From NCBI GenBank assembly GCA_002070275.1, contig MWCY01000028.1, positions 1 through 40,032 on the forward strand: a DNA stretch of 40,032 bases. Direction: 5' to 3'. Positions within the stretch are counted from its first letter, which is position 1. Every line of letters starts with the position of its first letter. Under the pieces are notes generated by a model. That model was not told the DNA's origin and searched no databases. It saw only the letters and a list, made by a program, of their open reading frames with translations. Position numbers and translations under genes: made by a program. Shown in pieces: positions 21,164-29,283 of the stretch. Source of the DNA: Candidatus Hydrogenedentes bacterium ADurb.Bin170 (GTDB lineage Bacteria > Hydrogenedentota > Hydrogenedentia > Hydrogenedentales > CAITNO01).

Positions 21164-24088
21164 ATGAAACGCATGCTTTCGTTCTCACTCACCACCATCG
21201 CTCTCCTCGTGCTTCTTTCCGGATGCCCCTGGTTCAAGCCCCCCGTTCCGCCTGTCGATCCTGTAGAAGGAGAAGAAGTAATTGAAGGTGAACTTCCCGC
21301 TGAGGGCGAGAGCCCGGAGGAAGGAGAGGCGCCTCTCTTTACCAGTGCGGACCCGGCACAACGCGGGGTTTACGATGAGACTCTGGATGGTGTGCCCACA
21401 CCGGACGCCGGAGAAGAAAACGAAGGCGGCAAAGAATCCCGGGAACTCGTTGAGCCCGACGTGATCAGACGGGCAGGCAACCTGCTTTACATTCTCAACC
21501 AGCACCGCGGGCTCATCATTGCCGATCTCGACGGGCAGCGCACGCTGTCGCAAACACCCACGTTCGGATATCCCCGGGATCTGTATCTGGTCGGCAACAA
21601 AGCCTATGTGCTGGTCAGTTATGCGCAAGATGTCCGGCTGGATGAGAAAGGACGCTACCAGGTCTCCTACGGTTCCCGCCTTTACGTTTTTGATGTCACC
21701 GATCCTGAAGCAGTTGTTTCACTGGGGTCCAGCCGCTTTGAGGGCGACCTCATCGACAGCCGCCTCGTTGGCTCTATCCTGTACGCCGTGTGCAGCAACT
21801 ATACCTGGTATTACCCTGAGGAAACAGACGAACCCATCGAAACAGCGTCCGTAGAAAAGAGCTACGGCGACACCTGGGCAATCAGTCTGGATACTGCCCG
21901 ACCGGGTGCCATGAGCCAGGTGGCTAAAGTTAAATTTCAGGGATACGGAAATCTGATTCAGGCGACCAGCGAGGCAATTTTCTGTGCCACTTCCGACTGG
22001 TACAGCGACAGCACCGCAATCACTTATGTCGACATCAGCGATCCCCGCGGTGCTATTGCCGTACGGGGCACAGCTGTTGTTCCTGGACATCTGGCAGACA
22101 GATTTAAAATGGACGCGTGGGAAGATGTGCTGCGTGTAGTTAGCAATACCGGATGGAACGACCGGAAAACCCTGATTACCACCTGGGATCTGAAAGACCC
22201 CGATACCTTTGCACAGCTGGGATCGACCGAACTGGAAAGTGCCGCCGGTGATACTACGTATGCGACACGCTTTGACGGTGCCCGCGCTTATATTGTCACC
22301 TACCTCACGGTAGACCCCCTGTATGTCGTGGATCTTTCAGATCCCGCAAATCCGCAGGTGCTGGGCGAGCTGAAAATTCCGGGCTGGTCAACGCATATTG
22401 AACCCCGGGGCGACCGGCTCATCGCTCTGGGCGTTGATGATGAAGGCGGCGGCAGACGGGTCATGGTCAGTCTTTTCGATGTGAGCGATCCCGGGGCTCC
22501 GCAGCGCCTCGATTACACCAGCTTCGGCGACAACTGGAGCTGGTCAACGGCCTATGAAGATGTCAAAGCCTTCACCGTTCTGGACAATGCCATTCTGGTT
22601 CCATTCAGCGGCTGGAACTACGGCAGCGGCGGATATGACCGGCTGCAGTTCATCTCCTACAACCGCGATCGCCTGCAGGCGCAGGGCTATGTGGATCTGC
22701 GGGGAAGCGCACTCCGCGCACTGCAGTACGGCGGTTACCACTTCGCCGTTACACAGGAACAGTTGGCTGTGATTGATGCCTCCGACCCGAACACGCCCCG
22801 TATCACAAACAGCATCACCCTTGCCGAAAACATTGCGGATGTCGTCCCGCTGAAAGACGGATGGGCACTGGAAATTATCTGCCGGTATGACTCCGCCGAC
22901 AGCAGCGTCCGCGCTGTGAATGCTGCCGGTGAGACAGGGCAGGAAGTGCTTCTTAAAACGTCCTCCATCACGGAGAGTTTTCTTTGGAATGACACTGCGG
23001 TGCTGGTGGCTTCCGGCTATGATTACTATCCGGAATACAACAGTTTTTACCGGGTCTATCTGGTGAATGTTTCTGATCCGCTCTCCCCGGTTCTTGAAAA
23101 AGAAATCTTGGTGAAACTGCAGCCCTGGTACTACGGCTGGTGGATGGGCTACGACATGGTTGCTTCCGGAAAACAGGCGCGACCGGGATACTACCCCTAC
23201 TACTACTATTATGATCCTTCGCCTACTGCATTTCTGGCTGGAGACTATCTTGTGATGCGCGGATCAGGCGACCGCTTCGACCGGTACCTCGGCGCATCCT
23301 CCGCTTACCAGGGTCTCGCCGTGCTGAATCTTAATGACCCGGACAACATGACCTACCTCGGTCTGGGCGACCCTGCCCCGGAAAGAGTGAGCGGCGACGG
23401 AAAGCAGATATATCTGACCTATCGCAAGACGCTGGCGACTTCCTCCGGCAACGCCTACCGCTGCGCTTATTACCTGAGCACTTTAGATCCCGCCACGCTG
23501 GATGAAAGCGCCAGAGTCAATGTGCCCGGCATCTTCCAGCACCGTGTTCCCGGCACTGATATTCTGCTGCTTAAAGATACCCAGTACCTGCGGGACGGCA
23601 ACTTGAAGGAACTGCTTCGAAGCGGCATTCTCTCGGAAAACAAATTCTCGCTGCAGGATTCCGTCAACCTGCCGTCATACGGCACGCAGCTTGCCCTCTC
23701 CGATAATTTTGCTGGCTACGTGGGGTATATTTACTCCGAAAACAGCGATGTCCCGCGTGATACTCTTTTGTCTTCGGGCAACGACAAAGCAGCAGAAGAA
23801 GCCCGGGGCTACATGCTTGGCGGCATTTTTGTCAACGCCAAAGGCGGCTTCAAAAGCCATGAAAGAAAGAATGTGGGAGACGTATGGTGCAACCTTCTCG
23901 GCGTGAGAAAAGGCTCCGTATTTCTTTCCGTCTCAGGCGCCGCTGCTTCCCAGTGGAACTTCAACGAACATCCGCCGGAACACGTAACCCTCTTCCCTGT
24001 CATGGGGTATCCGAGTAAGCTGCGTGTGGGCAAAGATACAGCATACCTGCCGTTGGGGTATGGCGGCCTGGCATCCTTCCCGCTCTAG
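21164..24088 (+). CDS. Lipoprotein with large C-terminal beta-propeller
   Basis: The ATG at 21164 is chosen for this 974-residue protein because AGAGGAG precedes it and a lipoprotein signal follows at once (LLVLLSGC, lipidated Cys near residue 20). The next 60 residues form a Pro/Glu/Gly linker with repeated EGE units, as in surface lipoproteins of Hydrogenedentes-like bacteria. From about residue 80, repeated blades read V-I-x-R-x-G-N-L-L-Y-I-L, Y-V-L-V-S-Y, V-F-D-V-T-D-P-E and V-V-D-L-S-D-P-A-N-P. This is the pattern of the secreted C-terminal beta-propeller (LVIVD-like) family. It probably sits on the outer membrane and binds a ligand or partner protein. A Tyr-rich insertion is found near 680 (YYPYYYYYDPS). 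Strong terminator after the stop. Confidence 0.85.
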   Translation: MKRMLSFSLTTIALLVLLSGCPWFKPPVPPVDPVEGEEVIEGELPAEGESPEEGEAPLFTSADPAQRGVYDETLDGVPTPDAGEENEGGKESRELVEPDVIRRAGNLLYILNQHRGLIIADLDGQRTLSQTPTFGYPRDLYLVGNKAYVLVSYAQDVRLDEKGRYQVSYGSRLYVFDVTDPEAVVSLGSSRFEGDLIDSRLVGSILYAVCSNYTWYYPEETDEPIETASVEKSYGDTWAISLDTARPGAMSQVAKVKFQGYGNLIQATSEAIFCATSDWYSDSTAITYVDISDPRGAIAVRGTAVVPGHLADRFKMDAWEDVLRVVSNTGWNDRKTLITTWDLKDPDTFAQLGSTELESAAGDTTYATRFDGARAYIVTYLTVDPLYVVDLSDPANPQVLGELKIPGWSTHIEPRGDRLIALGVDDEGGGRRVMVSLFDVSDPGAPQRLDYTSFGDNWSWSTAYEDVKAFTVLDNAILVPFSGWNYGSGGYDRLQFISYNRDRLQAQGYVDLRGSALRALQYGGYHFAVTQEQLAVIDASDPNTPRITNSITLAENIADVVPLKDGWALEIICRYDSADSSVRAVNAAGETGQEVLLKTSSITESFLWNDTAVLVASGYDYYPEYNSFYRVYLVNVSDPLSPVLEKEILVKLQPWYYGWWMGYDMVASGKQARPGYYPYYYYYDPSPTAFLAGDYLVMRGSGDRFDRYLGASSAYQGLAVLNLNDPDNMTYLGLGDPAPERVSGDGKQIYLTYRKTLATSSGNAYRCAYYLSTLDPATLDESARVNVPGIFQHRVPGTDILLLKDTQYLRDGNLKELLRSGILSENKFSLQDSVNLPSYGTQLALSDNFAGYVGYIYSENSDVPRDTLLSSGNDKAAEEARGYMLGGIFVNAKGGFKSHERKNVGDVWCNLLGVRKGSVFLSVSGAAASQWNFNEHPPEHVTLFPVMGYPSKLRVGKDTAYLPLGYGGLASFPL

Positions 24089-24121
24089 TCCTCTCCGAAG
24101 CCACAGACAGATACCATCAGT

Positions 24122-24156
24122 CCCGGAACTCACCAGGGTTCCGGGCTGTGTTTTTT
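24122..24156 (+). terminator. Rho-independent terminator of the propeller lipoprotein
   Basis: A perfect eight-base-pair stem (24122-24129 with 24138-24145) is followed on the plus strand by CTGTG and TTTTTT at 24151-24156. It overlaps the last codons of the convergent bshA gene, which has no T run on its own strand here. Confidence 0.85.
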
Positions 24157-25290
24157 CTCCATGACATCAGCACGGCGGGCGCGCACTTCTTCATACAAAT
24201 GTTCGTATTGATCCACAATCAGATCAACCGAAAATTTTTCCAGCGCCCGTTTTCTGCCTGCCTGTCCCAGCGCCGTCCTCAGTTCGGGTTGTGTAAGGAT
24301 GGCACGAGCGTACTCAGCCATACTTTCAATATCCCCAACTTCGCACAAATACCCCGTTTTACCATGAACTACCACTTCCGTCACACCGCCGCTGTTGGTC
24401 GCAATTACCGGCACTTCGCTCGCCATCGCCTCCAAAGGAACCAGTCCGAAACTTTCGTGTTCGCTCGGCTGAATAATCAGGTCTGCGCAGGGAAGCAAAT
24501 CTTCCACGTTGGCGCAATTACCCAGATAACTGATGCGGTCTTCCACACCCAGCTGCCGGGCAACTCCTGCCGCCGAGAGACGTTCCGGCCCTTCACCCAC
24601 CATGATGAGGCGGGCGGAAACATCATCCAGAATCCGCTTGAACACGCGTATCACATCAGTGACACGCTTCACCGGTCTGAAATTCGACAAATGCATGATT
24701 ATTTTTTCGTCCCCCCGCGCAAGAGTGGGACGATTGATCTTCCGTGTATGAAACCGGGTGGGATCCAGAAAATTATAAATCGTGCGCACCGGCTCTTTCA
24801 GGTCAAACTCACGCTCGGTTTCGCGGCTTAACCAGTCCGACACGGCTGTCACCGCACAACTGCTCTCCATGGCATACTGCGTCGCACGATAAAAAGACGG
24901 ATGGCTGCCGACCAGCGTAATGTCGGTGCCGTGAAGCGTCGTAATCAGGCAGAAGCGTTTTTCTGCCGGAAGCATGCTGCGCCCGAGCAGTGCCGCCACC
25001 GCATTGGGAATCGCATAATGGGCGTGCCAGAGCTGAATATCATATTCCTGCGCAACCTCGGCAATTTTACTGGACAGCGCAATAGAATAAGGAGGCAGCT
25101 TGAACAACGGATAGTTGATGGTATCCACAGAATGCGCAAAAATATTGGGCTCATAATGAGGCAGCCGAAAAGGGGGCTCCATGGTGACAAAATGAATCTC
25201 ATGACCCCGGCGTGCCAATGCCAGCCCGAGCTCTGTCGCTACTATCCCGCTGCCTCCCGTTGTGGCATGGCACGAAATGCCTATTTTCAT
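24130..25290 (-). CDS. bshA: N-acetyl-alpha-D-glucosaminyl L-malate synthase BshA
   Basis: This 386-residue GT4 glycosyltransferase catalyses the first step of bacillithiol synthesis, joining GlcNAc from UDP-GlcNAc to L-malate in the cytoplasm. Motifs match BshA rather than other GT4 enzymes: CHATTGGSGIVATELG near the start, HAHYAIPNA, TTLHGTDITLVG, SNFRPVKR and the late E-x7-E motif (EHESFGLVPLE). AAAGGAAAA precedes the ATG. It lies 42 bases downstream of the glutaminyl cyclase gene on the same strand, so the two may be cotranscribed. bshB and bshC are not in the window, so the rest of the pathway must be elsewhere. Its presence points to bacillithiol as a thiol buffer in a Gram-negative-type organism. 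Confidence 0.95.
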   Translation of the reverse strand: MKIGISCHATTGGSGIVATELGLALARRGHEIHFVTMEPPFRLPHYEPNIFAHSVDTINYPLFKLPPYSIALSSKIAEVAQEYDIQLWHAHYAIPNAVAALLGRSMLPAEKRFCLITTLHGTDITLVGSHPSFYRATQYAMESSCAVTAVSDWLSRETEREFDLKEPVRTIYNFLDPTRFHTRKINRPTLARGDEKIIMHLSNFRPVKRVTDVIRVFKRILDDVSARLIMVGEGPERLSAAGVARQLGVEDRISYLGNCANVEDLLPCADLIIQPSEHESFGLVPLEAMASEVPVIATNSGGVTEVVVHGKTGYLCEVGDIESMAEYARAILTQPELRTALGQAGRKRALEKFSVDLIVDQYEHLYEEVRARRADVMEKKHSPEPW

Positions 25291-25332
25291 AATCAGATTT
25301 TCCTTTGCCAGCCCACAAAGAGCCGGTCGGCA

Positions 25333-26172
25333 CTATTCTACAGCAGGATAGGGAGCACGCGCCTTTTCTATCAGGCGGATTTCGAAGAGCTCCGGCCAGT
25401 ATTTACCCGTGACAAAAAGACGCTCGCCATCTCTGTCCCAGGCAATCCCGTTCAGCACATCCGCCCGGGCAATTTCCGGTCGTTTCACTAAAGAACTGCA
25501 GTCAATCCAGCCCGTCACGTAACCGCTTTCCGGGCAGATAATTGCTATCCGGTGATCATACCAGATGTTGGCGTACACCAAGCCGTTTATGTATTCAAGT
25601 TCATTCAGTTTCTGTATGGGACTGCTGCCGTAACGGACATGAACACTCCCCTTCTCTTCAAAGCTGTTCATATCCAGAAAACGCAGCCGGCTGGTACCGT
25701 CGCTCATAATAAGGCGCTTGCCGTCATGGGTCAGCCCCCAGCCTTCACCCAGATAGCCGAAATCACCCGTCTGCTCGAAACTGTCCAGATCGTAGACAAA
25801 TCCCATGTTTGAGCGCCAGGTCAACTGAAAAAGGCGTTTCCCCTGAATAGCAATTCCTTCCCCGAAATAGGAGGAGGACAGAAGATGCTGACGAATCAGC
25901 TCCCCGCTTTCCAGGGCAACCTGACGGATGGAGGACTTGCCGTGCATGCCCGTACCTTCATAAAGGCAGCCATTTTCAAAAACGAGCCCCTGCGTAAATG
26001 CACCTGAATCATGGGGATAAACGGTGACAATTTCACATTCGTAATAGATGATTTCCTCCGGAGGCGCATAATCCGACGGGGGCAGCGGGGCGCAGCATCC
26101 GCCGAAAAAACTCCAGGTTATAAGAGACGCCGCTAAACGGAACAACTTGCGGCGTGCGGAATAAAAAAACAT
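25333..26172 (-). CDS. Glutaminyl-peptide cyclotransferase, lipoprotein
   Basis: This 279-residue protein belongs to the plant/bacterial glutamine cyclotransferase family, a five-bladed propeller that turns N-terminal Gln of peptides into pyroglutamate. Visible family motifs are PHDSGAFTQGLVF, LYEGTGMHGKSSIRQ, GEGIA, QLTWR, GEGWGLTHDG, LNELEYINGLVYANIW and LNGIAWD near the C-terminus. The N-terminus has a basic start, a hydrophobic core and FFGGC, a lipobox, so it should be tethered in the periplasm. The ATG at 26172 is preferred to a TTG two codons upstream. GAGAGG lies about 15 bases upstream, a rather long spacing. It precedes bshA. N-terminal pyroglutamate would protect exported proteins from aminopeptidases. 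Confidence 0.9.
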   Translation of the reverse strand: MFFYSARRKLFRLAASLITWSFFGGCCAPLPPSDYAPPEEIIYYECEIVTVYPHDSGAFTQGLVFENGCLYEGTGMHGKSSIRQVALESGELIRQHLLSSSYFGEGIAIQGKRLFQLTWRSNMGFVYDLDSFEQTGDFGYLGEGWGLTHDGKRLIMSDGTSRLRFLDMNSFEEKGSVHVRYGSSPIQKLNELEYINGLVYANIWYDHRIAIICPESGYVTGWIDCSSLVKRPEIARADVLNGIAWDRDGERLFVTGKYWPELFEIRLIEKARAPYPAVE

Positions 26173-26332
26173 AAACAAAACGACAGCCTCTCACTCCGGT
26201 GATGGGGCGCCCATGAAACCCGGCGTCTTCAAACCCGCCGGGCACATCGCGTCCGGGCAACTGCGGTCAGCACAGCGATATACGGGACAACAAGTAAAAG
26301 TACATGTTTTGATCCCGGCAACGCTCTTTTTT

Positions 26333-27415
26333 TTACTTGGTTGCTTCTTTATTCGTAACCGCAAGGTTGCGGTCCAGCTGCAAAAAGATTTGTGTTTTGC
26401 TGGTGTCGTTGATGACAGGCTCGCAAAATTCCAGCACGATCTCTTCCATTTTGGATGCTTTCAACTGCGCGCGAATATTTTCCCGAGCCTCTTCAAAAGA
26501 AATGGCGTGCTGCGACTCTGTATCCACCAGCTGAATCAGATGCATACCGTGCTGGCTTCGGATCGGCTCGCTTAATTCTTTGGGTTTCAACGCCTGCCCG
26601 GCTTCCACATAAAAGGGCGGAAGCAGATTGACCGGCAGCATGCCCATGTCTCCGCCTTTCTCCGCATCAGGTGCCTCCGAGACGCTGCGCGCCACTGCCG
26701 CAAACTGCTCTCCCGCCTCGATGCGGGACTTCGCATGCCTGATCTGTTCTGTCGCTTTTGTCCACGCTTTGTCATCCGCCTTTGCCGCGGAGGGTTTGGG
26801 CACAACCAGAATATGATTCAAATGCATGCTTCCGGGCATCTGAAAGAAATTGGGATTCTCATCGTAAAATTTCTTTACTTCCCCATCGGTAACAGACAGT
26901 TTTTTCTCTTTAGCCAGTTCTTCCGCCATCTTCTCTGCAAGAAGCTGCCGGCGGATGCTGTCAAGCGCTTCTTCCCGGCTTTGACGTGCCCGTTCGAGCA
27001 CCTGTGCTTCCCCTACTTTTTCCCCGCTGGTTTCCTCAATATACTGGGAAAAAGCACGAAGTTTTTCCTGATATTCCGTCTCGACGTCCTTGCTGGTCAC
27101 CTGAATTTTGCGGCGCGACGCTTCCTGTACAAGAATCTCTTCGCGCAGCAGTTCTCCAAGCGTAGTCAAACCCGCATGAACCCGGAATTCATCTGTCAGA
27201 TTCTGATCTGCCACGAGGGACATCACATTGCGCAAATGCCTCCGGTATTCTTCAAGAAAATACCGCCCCTCCACGGCAACCCCGTTAACCAGGGCAACAG
27301 GTCCGGCAGGGACAGAACGCTCGACTATATCCAATTTTGCAAGATCCGGCACCTGAGCGCCTGCAGAAAAGACAACGAGACAGAAGAGCACGGAAAGCGC
27401 AACTATTTTTTTCAT
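26333..27415 (-). CDS. Exported peptidyl-prolyl isomerase, SurA/PpiC type
   Basis: This 360-residue protein has a signal peptide (MKKIVALSVLFCLVVFSAGA). A SurA-N-like chaperone domain follows (about 30-190, V-N-G-V-A-V-E-G-R-Y-F-L-E-E then a long charged helix). A parvulin/PpiC domain lies at about 195-310 (LNHILVVPKP, GGDMGMLPVNLLPPF, EPIRSQHGMHLIQLVD). A C-terminal helix (FEEARENIRAQL) completes the SurA-like architecture. It should help fold outer-membrane or surface proteins in the periplasm, useful for the many large exported proteins in this window. AAGGAG precedes the ATG. It follows hemE by 67 bases on the same strand and is probably cotranscribed. Confidence 0.92.
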   Translation of the reverse strand: MKKIVALSVLFCLVVFSAGAQVPDLAKLDIVERSVPAGPVALVNGVAVEGRYFLEEYRRHLRNVMSLVADQNLTDEFRVHAGLTTLGELLREEILVQEASRRKIQVTSKDVETEYQEKLRAFSQYIEETSGEKVGEAQVLERARQSREEALDSIRRQLLAEKMAEELAKEKKLSVTDGEVKKFYDENPNFFQMPGSMHLNHILVVPKPSAAKADDKAWTKATEQIRHAKSRIEAGEQFAAVARSVSEAPDAEKGGDMGMLPVNLLPPFYVEAGQALKPKELSEPIRSQHGMHLIQLVDTESQHAISFEEARENIRAQLKASKMEEIVLEFCEPVINDTSKTQIFLQLDRNLAVTNKEATK

Positions 27416-27482
27416 GAATCAATCTCCTTCATGTCATTGTAGACAAAGAGGCGCAAGGACACAAAATTGGATGAGCCCGTTT

Positions 27483-28529
27483 TCAGCCGTCAACCTCATA
27501 CCCGCGGGCTGTTTCCAATATGTGCACAAGATTTTTCAGTGGAGTACGGGGCAAAACACCGTGCCCCAGATTTAAAATATGACCGCGGCTTTGCCCTTCA
27601 GCAAGGCATTCTTCCGTCGCCCGGGCAATCGCGTCTTTGCTTCCGTCTGCCACCAGGACGTTGTCCACATTGCCCTGCACCACCAGGGAATCCCCCAACT
27701 GTGCCCGGGCGGCCGTGATGGAGAAACAGGAGGGAAGCGAAAGGACATCGGCACCTGCTGCGCCAAGGTCTTCCAGCTGCACACCGGCTTCATCCAGTCT
27801 GGAAAAAAGAATCGTCGGACCGAAGCCCTTCAAGGCAGCAAAAATACGCTGCTGGGACGGGAGCGCAAAGCGCAGATACTCGTCGCGGCTGAACAGGTGG
27901 GCACACGATTCGAAAAGCTGTACCGCATCAGCACCGCCGGAAAACTGATACTTGAGATAATCAACGGTCATGACTGTAAGAAGATCCAGCAGCGCATCCA
28001 CCCGCTCCGGACAGTTGCGCATCATGCTTCGAAGTACAGACAGTTCTGAGGACGGGCTCTTGCCTTCTGAAAGAAAAGCAAGCAGCGTAAGAGGCGCACC
28101 TGCGAAACCAAGCAAAGGGTATTCCTGCCCGGCGCTTTGGCGGATCAGCGTCAGGCTCTCTCCAACAAAGGGCATCGCTTCTCTCACGTCGCAGCGATGG
28201 AGCGCTCCCGGCTCAGTCAGGAACCGCTCCGGATTCGCCAGAACAGGCCCGGGAGCAAAGCGGAAAAAGGCTCCCATTCCTTCCAGAATAGTCAGGATGT
28301 CCTGAAAAAAGATGATGGCATCGACGCCCCAGGCAAGAGGCAGAAGCGAAATCCGCGCCGCCAGATCAGGCGATCGGAACAGGTGCTCCAGAGGAAGGCC
28401 GCTTTTCTCGCGTAATGCCAGATAGGCCGGATCACAGCGCCCCGCCTGCCGCATAAACCATACAGGCACACGCGGTGTTTTTTCACCACGGAGCGCCTGC
28501 ATAAAAAGACTTCGCTTATTTTCTGACAT
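27483..28529 (-). CDS. hemE: Uroporphyrinogen decarboxylase, divergent
   Basis: This 348-residue protein converts uroporphyrinogen III to coproporphyrinogen III in haem synthesis. RQAGR at 27-31, FQDIL with the key Asp77, LQ/VVQGN-type strand and NLGHGV with His324 identify the family, and length is normal. Several usually fixed residues differ. RQAGRY is RQAGRC, the substrate-contact Tyr in G-A-P-W-T-L-x-x-Y is Phe152 and the Trp of that motif is Leu. The later D-W motif is replaced around LSLPSCF. It could be a true but divergent HemE, or a UroD-family enzyme with altered substrate. GGAG precedes the ATG. It lies between the acidic zinc-ribbon gene and the SurA-like gene, all on one strand. 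Haem demand from the two-haem secreted protein fits, though no link is shown. Confidence 0.88.
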   Translation of the reverse strand: MSENKRSLFMQALRGEKTPRVPVWFMRQAGRCDPAYLALREKSGLPLEHLFRSPDLAARISLLPLAWGVDAIIFFQDILTILEGMGAFFRFAPGPVLANPERFLTEPGALHRCDVREAMPFVGESLTLIRQSAGQEYPLLGFAGAPLTLLAFLSEGKSPSSELSVLRSMMRNCPERVDALLDLLTVMTVDYLKYQFSGGADAVQLFESCAHLFSRDEYLRFALPSQQRIFAALKGFGPTILFSRLDEAGVQLEDLGAAGADVLSLPSCFSITAARAQLGDSLVVQGNVDNVLVADGSKDAIARATEECLAEGQSRGHILNLGHGVLPRTPLKNLVHILETARGYEVDG

Positions 28530-28596
28530 ATCTCCTCATCAGAGCAGAAAAGAATAACATCCGGCCTGAGATGACGGAATCCGCCTCAAAAGCGCC

Positions 28597-29049
28597 TCAT
28601 TCGTCCTGGAAATCAAGATCTACCTCTTCTTCGTCCAGATCAGGGGAAAGATCTTCCTCTTCCTCGTCTTCCTCTTCTTCATCCTCGTCAGCGATAACGG
28701 TGAGGCCGTCATCGGTGTCACCATCTTTATCATCGCCGCCGTCACTCAAGACAACAGGCTTCCGATCTTCCGCCTCCTCGTCATCTATTTCCAACTCTTC
28801 TTCGTCTTCTTCGTACTCTTCACCCAGGTCTTCCTCTTCATAATCGACATCGGCGCGGGGAACAAGAGTCTGGCGTCTTTTTGTCGCTTTTGATTTTGCA
28901 CTAATCTCCAGCAGACTTGCCTCCGGTGAGCCAAGCAGAACCAGCAGATTTTCTGCACAGCCCTCTGTCGGACATTTGAAATCAAGCTTTTTTGCGCCCC
29001 AGTCTACATACTTACGTCCGCATTTTGTGCAAATGTATTTATCAGCCAC
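28597..29049 (-). CDS. Zinc-ribbon protein with highly acidic tail
   Basis: This protein of about 150 residues is not a family I can name. The N-terminus is a small zinc ribbon (YICTKCGRKY then FKCPTEGC), with Cys spacing C-x2-C and C-x4-C. A short basic segment follows (KSKATKRRQTLVPR). From about residue 70 on the chain is almost only Asp and Glu with a few hydrophobics, clearly disordered. GTG at 29049 is chosen because AAAGGA lies six bases upstream. A TTG two codons earlier would touch the ribosome site. Ribbon plus acidic tail recalls nucleic-acid mimics, RNA-polymerase-binding factors or histone-chaperone-like proteins, but no role is assigned. It leads a probable operon with hemE and the SurA-like gene and has its own TATAAT promoter. 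Confidence 0.75.
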   Translation of the reverse strand: MADKYICTKCGRKYVDWGAKKLDFKCPTEGCAENLLVLLGSPEASLLEISAKSKATKRRQTLVPRADVDYEEEDLGEEYEEDEEELEIDDEEAEDRKPVVLSDGGDDKDGDTDDGLTVIADEDEEEEDEEEEDLSPDLDEEEVDLDFQDE

Positions 29050-29121
29050 GGTCAATCCTTTCGCAATAAATACTCAGTTAAAGTCTGCTAAAAACTTACA
29101 TTTCTGATGAGGAACCGCGAA

Positions 29122-29150
29122 ATTATAGCAGGAATACGAAGTCCTGTACA
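29122..29150 (-). promoter_or_regulatory. Sigma-70-type promoter of the zinc-ribbon/hemE operon
   Basis: On the minus strand TGTACA (29150-29145) and a perfect TATAAT (29127-29122) are separated by 17 bases. The predicted start near 29115 gives a leader of about 65 bases. Confidence 0.65.
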
Positions 29151-29222
29151 TCTTTTTATTGAAATCGCCACGTCTTTTTTTTCAGAAGGAAAACGCACGA
29201 AAAAACAGAGCCACTTTGAAAG

Positions 29223-29257
29223 AAAAACCGGGTGCACCAGAAAAAGCGTACACCCGG
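29223..29257 (-). terminator. Rho-independent terminator of secDF
   Basis: On the minus strand CCGGGTG (29257-29251) pairs perfectly with 29234-29228, and flanking bases extend the stem. TTTTTCTTTC follows. It lies about 27 bases beyond the secDF stop codon and isolates that operon from the zinc-ribbon promoter. Confidence 0.85.
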
Positions 29258-29283
29258 AAATTTCAGCAAAAACAAACAGGCAA

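Noticed and set aside
28571-28843. Serine-rich plus-strand protein
   Set aside because: It is the antisense reading of the Asp/Glu codons in the acidic-tail gene.
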